In this document: positions 54,226-61,936 of the stretch, in pieces
How the letters are laid out: the number at the start of each line of letters is the position of its first letter
How positions within the stretch are numbered: position 1 is the first letter of the stretch
Origin: Streptomyces asoensis
Lineage (GTDB): Bacteria; Actinomycetota; Actinomycetes; Streptomycetales; Streptomycetaceae
Length of the DNA stretch: 64,000 bases
Reading direction: 5' to 3'
Assembly: GCF_013085465.1 (NCBI RefSeq)
Contig: NZ_CP049838.1
Coordinates: 9,980,301 to 10,044,300 of the forward strand
Position numbers and translations under genes: made by a program
The notes under the pieces: model-generated
The model's database searches: none
What the model saw: the letters and a program-made list of their open reading frames with translations, nothing else
What the model was told of the DNA's origin: nothing

Positions 54226-56340
54226 CTACTCTCCTTCGTCGAGGACGGCGTCGCCGCCCTTGATGTGGCGGGCGGGGTTGTGGCCCTGTTCCATCAGGTC
54301 GACCGCCCAGAGCATCGACTGGACGCCTTCGAGTTTGGCCAGGCCGGGGGTGGGTCCGAGGCGGAATCCGCCGGGCTGGGGCTTGCCGGAGGCGGCGTAG
54401 GGCAGGAAGTCGAGCGGGCTGTCCCCGGGCGAGGGGTAGACGACGCAGTCGGAGAGTACGGCGAGCGGGTACAGCCCCGTCATCTTGGCCATGTTGGTGA
54501 GTTTGCGGTGCATGTTGACCCGTGCTTTGGAGATGACGGCGGCGCGGATGTCGGGGCGCCAGGTGGGGCGTTGGAGGGCGGGCCACCGTTCGCCTTCCTT
54601 GTATTTCTTGCCCTGGGGGCGTTCGCGCAGTTTGCCGATGCCGCCCTTGACGGTGGCCTTGATGGCGGCGAGGACGGCCGCCATCGCCGGGTCGGTGTCC
54701 TTGTGCCGCTCCATCGCCGCCAGGAACTGAACGTCCGTGAGCTCCTTGGTGACGCCGAGGTCGGCGAGGGTGTCGACGTACGCCTCCTTGAGCCGGTCGT
54801 GCCACGGGTCCAGGTACGCGCCGGTCCCGCGGCGCAGGTACCCCTCCAGGGGAGCCACGTTGTGGCCGAGTTCCTGGGCGTAGGCGACGGTGTGTGTCTG
54901 GTACCAGGCAGGTCCCGTCGGCCGGCTGCCGTCCGGGGTGAACGGCGAGGGCAGGCGCGGGTCCACCTCGACGTGGGAGAGGTCGACCAGCCAGCTCCCG
55001 GGGATCTTCGGGTTGAACGTCGGGCCCACGAAGTGGTCGGGGGCGGACAGGCCGACGACCAGGCGGGCCGCGGCGGCGAGGAACGCCGTGTTCAGGTCCA
55101 GGCCGACCGCGAAGGGCAGCGTGCACTCTTCATCGCTGAGCAGGTCCACCGGCCGCACCCACTGGTACGCCTCCTCGTTCAAGAACCCGCCGCTCCAGCC
55201 GCTGTCCACGACGACGGGGTGTTCGGGGGTGGCTTCCGGCGGCGCAGGGTCCATCGGCTCGGTGCCAAGGCTGCCGGGGTTGTGGCCGGGCACCCAGTTC
55301 CCGCTCGCCTCGTCGCGCACCGCGCGGGTGGGCGGGCGCAGCGCGGTCATCAGCTCCAGCCCCGATACGGCCGTCGACCCGCGCGGGGTGATGACCCGGG
55401 TCGCGTACACGCCGAGGACGCGGGCGATGTCGGCCGGCTCCATCTCCGCCACCCCGGGCCAGGACCGCTCGTCGAGGGCGTCCCAGGACAGGATCGCGAA
55501 CTGCACGCACTGCCGCTCGCGGCCCTGGGCCTTGCGGTAGATCCTTGCCCAGGGGCCGAACCCGCGCTGGGTGAGCCGCCACTTCGCCTTGGCCACCTGT
55601 TTGACCACGGGGTGGTCCTCGGGCAGGCGCAGGGAGCGGCGCTGTTCGTGGCCTTCCAAGCGCTCGGGCAGTCCGAGTTTCACGGCGGCTGCGGCGGTGA
55701 GGACGATCAGCGGGTCGGAGTCCTTGCCGTAGCGGTTGAGCTTCGCGGCACCGAGGCCGGACTCGCGCAGCGTCCACTCCACCAACTCCGGAACGGTGGT
55801 CGCCGGGCAGTCCAGCACGATCCCGCCCGTGCCGTACGCGCAGCCGTCACCGTCCAGGACCGCGAGCGGGCCGTGCGGGAAGCGCGGGTCTGCTGCGGGC
55901 TGCGCCGCCCTCTTCGTGGCCGGACGCCGCGACGGCGCAGCGGGCCGGACGGCAGGGCGTGCCGGCGCCGCAGCCGGAACGGCGGAAGCCTGCGGGGCCG
56001 GGGCATCTGCCGTCTCCGCCCTGGACGCACCCGGTTCGGCAGACGCCGCAGGCACGGTCGCGGCAACCGGAGCTGTCGGAGCTGTGCCGGGGGCGGGGTA
56101 CTTCGCCGCCCACCCGTTCAGTAGCCGCTGGTAGGCATCCAGGCGCGGCGACTTCGGCTCGCTGCGGCCGTTCTCCCAGTTCTTCACCGACTGGGTCGTC
56201 GTCTTCAACGCGGTGGCCAGGCGGGCCTGCGTGATGCCGGCAGCTTCACGCAGCCGGGCACGCTCCGCCGGAGGCGGCAGGTGCGGCTCCTCGTTCAACA
56301 GAGCGTCGACCGACGCGAACAGCTCTTCCTCAGATGCCAT
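54226..56340 (-). CDS. tap: Telomere-associated protein
   Basis: 704 aa. Tap binds folded telomeric 3' overhangs and recruits Tpg. Residues 1-75: EEELFASVDALLNEEPHLPP and XRE-like HTH REAAGITQARLATALKTTTQ, SVKNWENGRSEPKSPRLDAY. An A/P-rich linker (about 80-160) follows. The long body has GPLAVLDGDGCAYGTGGIVL DCPATTVPELVEW, VGLDLNTAFLAAAARLVVG, RLPSPFTPDGSRPTGPAWYQ, and ends LGPTPGLAKLEGVQSMLWAV DLMEQGHNPARHIKGG. Full family length. The body has exonuclease/polymerase-like scatter (GLDLNTAF) but I do not assign catalysis. ATG 56340; divergent from the gene at 56593. Confidence 0.95.
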   Translation of the reverse strand: MASEEELFASVDALLNEEPHLPPPAERARLREAAGITQARLATALKTTTQSVKNWENGRSEPKSPRLDAYQRLLNGWAAKYPAPGTAPTAPVAATVPAASAEPGASRAETADAPAPQASAVPAAAPARPAVRPAAPSRRPATKRAAQPAADPRFPHGPLAVLDGDGCAYGTGGIVLDCPATTVPELVEWTLRESGLGAAKLNRYGKDSDPLIVLTAAAAVKLGLPERLEGHEQRRSLRLPEDHPVVKQVAKAKWRLTQRGFGPWARIYRKAQGRERQCVQFAILSWDALDERSWPGVAEMEPADIARVLGVYATRVITPRGSTAVSGLELMTALRPPTRAVRDEASGNWVPGHNPGSLGTEPMDPAPPEATPEHPVVVDSGWSGGFLNEEAYQWVRPVDLLSDEECTLPFAVGLDLNTAFLAAAARLVVGLSAPDHFVGPTFNPKIPGSWLVDLSHVEVDPRLPSPFTPDGSRPTGPAWYQTHTVAYAQELGHNVAPLEGYLRRGTGAYLDPWHDRLKEAYVDTLADLGVTKELTDVQFLAAMERHKDTDPAMAAVLAAIKATVKGGIGKLRERPQGKKYKEGERWPALQRPTWRPDIRAAVISKARVNMHRKLTNMAKMTGLYPLAVLSDCVVYPSPGDSPLDFLPYAASGKPQPGGFRLGPTPGLAKLEGVQSMLWAVDLMEQGHNPARHIKGGDAVLDEGE

Positions 56341-56592
56341 ATCCCCGCACCTTCACATCAGAACCCGACATCGCTTAGCCAGAAAATTACCCCATTCCTT
56401 AACCTCTGCGTGCCCGAGGTCGGCGAGTGCGGCGAGCTTGTCGGGTGAATGCGGTTCTTTACTTGGCGGACGAGCGCAGTACTTGGCGGCTCTCGTTGGC
56501 CCTTGAGCGTTGCAGCTAGCCCGTGCCTACCCCCCTCGGGCGGCACACTGCCCCGGCTCTTGAGGTTCAGGCGGGGGCGTTAGCCTCAGCGG
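56341..56592. other. Divergent intergenic region with a tiny helicase remnant
   Basis: On the minus strand at about 56380-56450 reads HSPDKLAALADLGHAEVKEW, close to the C-terminus of the helicase at 61937 (TADKLAALANLGLEWAG). The string GGCGAGTGCGGCGAG is shared with 61982-61996. Only about 15 codons match. Confidence 0.45.
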
Positions 56593-57594
56593 ATGATTCC
56601 TGAGCCGCCACCGAAGGTCATCACGCGTCTCCGCGACGGGCGGATCCACGCCTACGTCGTGGGCGTCGGCGTCTACGGGACGCTGGAGCCCGCAGCGGTT
56701 TTCCAGCCGCGGGATGGCGAGGAGGTCGTAGCGTCGGTGGTCCGGCAGGATTTGGAGCGGGTCGTGTACACGACGCTGAACGGAGTCGTCTGCCTCACGC
56801 GCGCCGGCGACCTCATGTGGGCTGCGGACTTCGAACCGCACTCTGACGTACGCCATGGCCACCGGCCTGGCTGTGCGCTGTCTCTGGACGGCCGGACGGT
56901 GTGGGTCTACCGGCCGGACGCGATGGCGGGCCGCGGGGGCGGAGACCAGTGGGTTGTGCACGATGCCGACAGCGGTGTGGTTGTCGCCCGTCGGGAGCTG
57001 GAGACGGTCGGGCACGGCGCCTTCCACCACGTGCATCCCGTGGACGGCAGCGTCTACCTCGACATTGGTGAGGGCCAGGACGGATCCGTCATTCTCCGAA
57101 GCACGGGCGGGGCGGACAGCGAGCCGGAATTCGTCACGTACCCGTGGCCGGACCGCTGCCTGATCGACCTGGCTCCGTCCGGGCACCAGTTCATGACCGT
57201 GGACCACGGGCAGGCGGACGTCGCCTTCCACGACCACCCCAACGGGGACGTGCTCTTCACCCTCCCCGTCGAAGCCTTCGGGTACGACCCGGAGGAGTCC
57301 TTCGTGGAATGGAGCGGCGGCTACCTGACCGAGGACACGGCCATCGTCACCCTGGGCGGTGAGAGTCAGGACGAGGAGGAGTGGTTTCGCTACCACCTGG
57401 TCGACGTACGCACGGGCACCCTCAGCGGCGAGTTCACCGTTGAGGCGAGCAACCCGTACGAGCTGGTGCCCCTGGGCGACGGTTCCTGGCTCACCGGCGG
57501 CCCCGGCGGCGACCCCGTCCGTTGGTCCAGCGCTCCGCAGCCGCCGCCGCACCCGGCCGTACCAACCTCTCCATACGAGAGGCGGCAACCGTGA
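56593..57594 (+). CDS. Conserved hypothetical protein, probable beta-propeller
   Basis: 333 aa. Start ATG 56593 (MIPEPPPKVITRLRDGRIHA). A series of beta-rich segments with regular spacing: VVASVVRQDLERVVYTTLNG, GCALSLDGRTVWVYRPDAMA, WVVHDADSGVVVARRELETV, HVHPVDGSVYLDIGEGQDGS, VDVRTGTLSGEFTVEA. They suggest a WD40/quinoprotein-like propeller without a signal peptide. No named family recognised. Base composition and codon use are normal for the host. A tpg remnant begins nine bases after its stop. Confidence 0.75.
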   Translation: MIPEPPPKVITRLRDGRIHAYVVGVGVYGTLEPAAVFQPRDGEEVVASVVRQDLERVVYTTLNGVVCLTRAGDLMWAADFEPHSDVRHGHRPGCALSLDGRTVWVYRPDAMAGRGGGDQWVVHDADSGVVVARRELETVGHGAFHHVHPVDGSVYLDIGEGQDGSVILRSTGGADSEPEFVTYPWPDRCLIDLAPSGHQFMTVDHGQADVAFHDHPNGDVLFTLPVEAFGYDPEESFVEWSGGYLTEDTAIVTLGGESQDEEEWFRYHLVDVRTGTLSGEFTVEASNPYELVPLGDGSWLTGGPGGDPVRWSSAPQPPPHPAVPTSPYERRQP

Positions 57595-57602
57595 CGGCAG
57601 AC

Positions 57603-58053
57603 CCCCGGGACGCATCAACTTCCTGCTGAAGCAGCTCAAGACGACCAGGGCCGTAGCCCAGGAACTCGGCATCACCCAGCGCTCCGTGGAGCGCTACCGC
57701 ACTGGCGCGCGCAAGCAGCCGCCCTAAGGAGATCGCCGACCGGATTGGCGCGGCTGTACGCGCCCGCTGGCAGCCCCGCGTTCCGCGACCGGCGCCGCAA
57801 GCAGGCCGCCGCCACGACCGGAATCACCGTTGAGCCCCGCGCCCGGTTCGCCTACAGCGCGCCGATCGGCACCACCGACGACGGCCGCACACGGCGCATC
57901 ACCTCTTCGACACACAGAAGGGCATCAGCGACCAGTCGATCCACGAAGTTATCGCCGAAGGCATCCAGGAAACATATTTTTTACCACGGATGACCCGCCG
58001 ACCATCTCGAAGTCGAATTCACAGGCATCGACTACATCGATATCTCACTCTAA
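57603..58053 (+). pseudogene. tpg: tpg remnant
   Basis: Starts inside the family: INFLLKQLKTTRAVAQELGI TQRSVERYRTGARKQPP, shifts near 57725, continues DRRRKQAAATTGITVEPRAR FAYSAPIGTTDDGRTRR, and after a deletion and more shifts gives SDQSIHEVIAEGIQETYF and [13 protein letters not shown] before TAA at 58053. N-terminal 25 residues are missing and at least three indels are present. The 57960-58090 part is AT-rich for this window. Opposite orientation to both intact tpg genes. Confidence 0.88.
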
Positions 58054-58106
58054 AAGAAAGTACCTGCCTAGGAGAAATATTGAGCTTTCCGTAAGCGGCC
58101 AGGGAA

Positions 58107-59910
58107 AGGACGTCCAGTTCGTCGGGCTTCTTCTTGCCCATCACGCGGCGCAGGATGTCGGCCTCGCCCAGCGAGTACCCGGCGATGATCTGGGCGGCCT
58201 TCTGCACCTGCTCCTGGTAGACGATCAGGCCGTAGGTGACCGCCAGGACCTCTTCGAGCGGCTCCTCGAGCTCCTTGTGGATCGGGGTGATCTCCTGGAG
58301 CTTGTTCTTGCGGAGCGCGTAGTTGGTGTGCGAGTCCATGCCCATCGGGCCGGGACGGTAGAGCGCGGAGACGGCGGAGATGTCTTCGAAGTTGTCGGGC
58401 TTCATCAGGCGCAGCAGCGAGCGCATGGGGCCGCCGTCGAACTGGAAGACGCCGAGGGTCTCACCGCGCTGGAGCAGTTCGAAGGTCGTCGGATCGTCGA
58501 GCGGCAGGGCCAGCAGGTCGAGGTCGATGCCCTTGTTGGACTTCACCATCTTGACGGCGTCGTCCATGATCGTCAGGTTGCGCAGGCCGAGGAAGTCCAT
58601 CTTCAGCAGGCCGAGCGACTCGCACTGCGGGTAGTCCCACTGGGTGATGGTCACGCCGTCCGTGTGCCGCACCCAGATGGGGGCGTGGTCGACGATGGGC
58701 TCGCTGGACATGATCACGCCGGCCGCGTGCACACCCATCTGCCGGACCAGGCCCTCGACGCCCTTGGCGGTGTCGATGACCTTCTTGACGTCCGGTTCGT
58801 TCTCGTACATCGACCGGATCACGCCGTACGCGGATGCCTTCACGGCCAGGCGCACGAGCTCGTCGGTCGCGGTGCCAGCAGACGGCGCGCCCGCATCCGA
58901 GCGGGGCTCAGCCGCCTGGCTTCCGGCATCTCACCGAGAGGGGCCCCTCAAGGTGCTGGCCAGGCTTGTTCCAGGGGGCTCCGCAGACGGCGCCTCGTGC
59001 GGGCGGAGGTTCCCGCTCTCGCCCCGCTGGCCAGCGAACTGCGGGACCTCGCCCCGGTTGCTGAACTCGGTGACCACGCCCGGCGCGGACGTTGGGCGTG
59101 ATGTCCTCGATCCCGACGGGGACGCCGTCCTCGGTTTCGAAGTCGATGTCGACATCGGGCATGGAGACGCGCTCGGGGTTGAGGAACCGCTCGAAGATCA
59201 GTCCGTGCGGGATCGGGTCGAGGTCGGTGATGCCCATGGCGTACGCGACGATCGAGCCGGCCGCCCGAACCACGGCCCGGACCCACGGCGATGCCCTGCT
59301 TCTTGGCCCACATGATGAAGTCGGCGACGACGAGGAAGTATCCCGGGAACCCCATCTGGATGATGACGTCCATCTCGTACTCGGCCTGCTTCTGCCGGTC
59401 GTCGGGGATGCCGCCGGGGAAGCGGCGGGCCATGCCGCGGCGGACCTCCTCCTGGAACCAGGTGACCTCGGTGTAGCCGTCGGGGATGTCGAACTTCGGC
59501 ATGAGGTTCTTCGCCTCGAACATGCCGGTGGTGTCGATCTGCTCGGCCACCAGCAGGGTGTTGGCGCAGCCCTCCTGGTGGCCGAGGTGTCGACGGCGTA
59601 CATCTCGTCGGCGGACTTCAGGTAGTAGCCGGTGCCGGCGAACTTGAAGCGGTCCGGGTCGGAGAGGTTCTTGCCGGTCTGGATGCACAGCAGCGCGTCG
59701 TGCGCGGTGGCCTCGTGCGCGTACGTGTAGTGCGAGTCGTTCGTGACGAGCGGCGGGATGCCGAGCTTCTTGCCGACGCGGAGCAGGTCCTCGCGGACCC
59801 GGTGCTCGATGTCGATGCCCTGGTCCATCAGTTCCAGGAAGTAGCGGTCCTTGCCGAAGATGTCCTGGTACTCGGAGGCCGCCTTCACCGCCTCGTCGTT
59901 CCAGACGGGC
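58107..59910 (-). pseudogene. dnaE: Internal piece of DNA polymerase III alpha subunit gene
   Basis: From the right: [40 protein letters not shown] (PHP-domain end), a 1-base slip near 59590, [20 protein letters not shown] and [20 protein letters not shown], another slip, then [20 protein letters not shown], including the palm Asp motif PDVDIDF. The segment 58860-59100 is foreign. The gene resumes [60 protein letters not shown], and stops at MGKKKPDEL (58107). Both ends and an internal part are missing. The real dnaE should be in the core chromosome; this is an ectopic copy. Confidence 0.92.
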
Positions 59911-59922
59911 CATGGCGTGCCG

Positions 59923-60111
59923 CCCTGTCCACGGGCATGACCTGTGATGGTCGGGGCCGTGGACAGGGCGGAGGGGTGGTGGTGATCCTGCGGAAAAGGC
60001 CGTTGTCAGTGCCCGGTCCTACTGTGGCAACGACAGGGAGGGACAGGTGATGGCGGCGGAGATCTTCCGTACCGGCAGGGTGTGCCCAGGCGCCCCGGCA
60101 GGCGCCTGGGC
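59923..60111 (-). terminator. Two hairpins downstream of the small membrane gene
   Basis: 60084-60111: perfect 11-bp stem GCCCAGGCGCC / GGCGCCTGGGC, loop CCGGCA, five bases past the stop of the gene at 60117. 59923-59968: perfect 12-bp stem CCCTGTCCACGG / CCGTGGACAGGG, bordering the dnaE piece. Confidence 0.8.
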
Positions 60112-60116
60112 GGTAG

Positions 60117-60320
60117 TCATCGCCGGATGTGCACGGTGATCTGCAAGCCGCTGGCAGTGGCTCCTGCGGCGGCGACAGCGGCGACGGCCGTGCCGTTGCC
60201 GGTCAGGGCGAGGACGAGGACGGTGGCGAGGGTCGCCAGCGTCGTCAGGACGGGCAGCCACGGGTAGTACCGGGCTGCGGAGGACTCCGTACCCGTTCGG
60301 GTACGGTCAAGGGACGTCAC
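60117..60320 (-). CDS. Small membrane protein
   Basis: 67 aa, GTG 60320 with GAAGGAG upstream. RYYPWLPVLTTLATLATVLV LALTGNGTAVAAVAAAGATA forms two hydrophobic segments between a polar N-terminus and a basic end QITVHIRR. Similar in layout to small Streptomyces plasmid proteins; role unknown. It has its own terminator. Confidence 0.6.
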   Translation of the reverse strand: MTSLDRTRTGTESSAARYYPWLPVLTTLATLATVLVLALTGNGTAVAAVAAAGATASGLQITVHIRR

Positions 60321-60366
60321 GGTTTCTGTACTCCTTCGAGGGATCGGGAGCCCGACGTGAGGCGAT

Positions 60367-60533
60367 GGGGAGACCCTCTTCGCGAAGCGGCTTTCCAGGG
60401 CATGGCTTCGCAGGGTCTCCCTTCGTCGTCTGAAGGGCCTTCGGCCGTTCAGACTCTAAGCCTCGGGACTGACACCGCGAGGGGTGTCCCCCGTACCTTC
60501 AGGCGCTGCCAGTTCGTGTCTGGCAACTGGCAG
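60367..60533. repeat. Cluster of palindromes with GCGAAGC elements
   Basis: Hairpin 1, 60368-60421: GGGAGACCCT and GCGAAGC pair with GCTTCGC and AGGGTCTCCC. Hairpin 2, 60428-60454: GTCTGAA-G-GGCC-TTC-GGCC-G-TTCAGAC. A weaker fold, 60461-60490: CCTCGGGAC...GGTGTCCC. Hairpin 4, 60506-60533: CTGCCAGTT / AACTGGCAG. Packed palindromes and GCGAAGC are features of Streptomyces telomere DNA, but here they are internal. Confidence 0.7.
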
Positions 60534-60565
60534 GCTGACGTCGTCGGTCAGCCAGGACGGGGCGC

Positions 60566-61384
60566 GTGCATCGTCTCGAACCTCCAGATCGTGGTCGGTC
60601 CCCGCAGTTCGACGACGAGCGCCGTGGCGAGGAGATCCTCGCCGTCTTCGACACCGCCTTCGGCCAGCTGCTGGCCGCAGACCCGGCCGCGTTCCGCGTG
60701 AAGTTCCGGAAGATGGCGGCCTCGGCCTTCGCGTTCTACCGGGGCACGGCGTGCCTGTTCTACAAGGACCTGGACGACGGGAAGGGGTCCGGTCCCTACC
60801 TGGACGAGCGCACCTCGCGCGTGTGGATCCACGGCGACCTGCACGCGGAGAACTTCGGCACGTACATGGACTCCACGGGCCGTCTGATCTTCAACGTGAA
60901 CGACTTCGACGAGGCGTACGTCGGGCCCTTCACCTGGGACCTGAAGCGCTTCGCCGCCTCCGTGGCGCTCATCGGGTACGCGAAGGCGCTCGGTGACGAG
61001 CAGATCACGGAGCTGGTGGAGACCTACGCGGCCGCCTACCGGGAGCGGATCCACGCCGTGGCGGCCGGCGCCAAGCGGGACGAGGTGCCTCCGTTCACGC
61101 TGGACACCGCCCAGGGCCCGCTGCTGGACGCGCTGCGGGACGCCCGTTCGCTGACCCGTTTCGGCCTGCTGGACTCGATGGCGGAGATCCGCGACTTCGA
61201 GCGCCGCTTCGCGCCGGGCGGCGGCTCCATCGAGCTGGACGCGGCGACGCGCTACAAGGTGCTCGCCGCCTTCGACGGCTATCTGGAGACGCTCCCGGAG
61301 TCCTCGCTGACCCGCCCGGACTCGTACCGGGTGAAGGACGTCGTCGGCCGCCGGGGCATCGGCATCGGCTCCGCGGGTCGATGA
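60566..61384 (+). pseudogene. Truncated DUF2252 gene
   Basis: 272 codons. PQFDDERRGEEILAVFDTAF, KFRKMAASAFAFYRGTACLF, VWIHGDLHAENFGTYMDSTG, FNVNDFDEAYVGPFTWDLKR, YRVKDVVGRRGIGIGSAG match DUF2252, a kinase-like fold (HGDLHAENFG loop, NDFDEA). Homology begins about 60600 and ends abruptly at GSAGR with a chance TGA. Relatives continue another 170 residues or so. Truncated at both ends; probably inactive. Confidence 0.85.
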
Positions 61385-61669
61385 CGACACTGACCGTTGA
61401 GGACAGGCGGTCCACGCGAGGACGCCGGGCGTTGCATCGCCACGGTGTAGGTGCGCGACGGCGCACGATCAAGATCGTTGAGCTGGAAAAGCGAAGTGGT
61501 CGGCGGCCAGGGAATGTGCCGGCCGTCCATCCGGGCACACCTCGGCCCGTCCACGTCGTGGAACCGGTGCCGGACGGAACTCGGCGCCCGGGCTGAGGGC
61601 GTGCGACGCCAGAACCAGACTCCTGACACCCCCTGCGGGGCGTCCGAACCTCCCAAGGGGGAACTCTTC
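61385..61669. other. Gap with no recognisable gene
   Basis: 285 bp after the break point of the DUF2252 fragment; no gene supported. Ends with the AAGGGGGAA ribosome site of the next small gene. Confidence 0.4.
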
Positions 61670-61843
61670 ATGTCCACGCTTGTCCTGCTGGTCGGCCTGC
61701 TCCTCGGGCTGGTCGGCCTGATGCTGTTCGGCGGTCTCGTCTACCTCGTACACCGCCACCCCACCTGGGCTGTGCCGATCGGCGTCGGCCTGGCAGGACT
61801 GACGCTCATGGGCACCATGATCACCGCGATTACCTCCCGATGA
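61670..61843 (+). CDS. Small membrane protein
   Basis: 57 aa: MSTLVLLVGLLLGLVGLMLF GGLVYLVHRHPTWAVPIGVG LAGLTLMGTMITAITSR, two membrane helices with a HRHP turn. AAGGGGGAA upstream of ATG 61670 and a 16-bp terminator hairpin right after support a real gene. Small proteins of this kind accompany Streptomyces plasmid spread genes; function here unknown. Confidence 0.65.
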   Translation: MSTLVLLVGLLLGLVGLMLFGGLVYLVHRHPTWAVPIGVGLAGLTLMGTMITAITSR

Positions 61844-61851
61844 CAGGGCGT

Positions 61852-61891
61852 CGTGTGTGGTCGGGGCACAGGGGAGCCCCGACCACACACG
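61852..61891. terminator. Bidirectional 16-bp hairpin
   Basis: CGTGTGTGGTCGGGGC (61852-61867) and its exact complement (61876-61891), 8-nt loop. It lies between the small membrane gene (+) and the helicase (-), which converge. Confidence 0.88.
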
Positions 61892-61936
61892 AAACCGCAG
61901 TCGGTACGCGCCAGGCTCTGGCGGCGGGTGATGTCG

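Noticed and set aside
54019-56124. A 701-codon plus-strand frame opposite tap
   Set aside because: Shadow frame; tap on the minus strand matches its family end to end.
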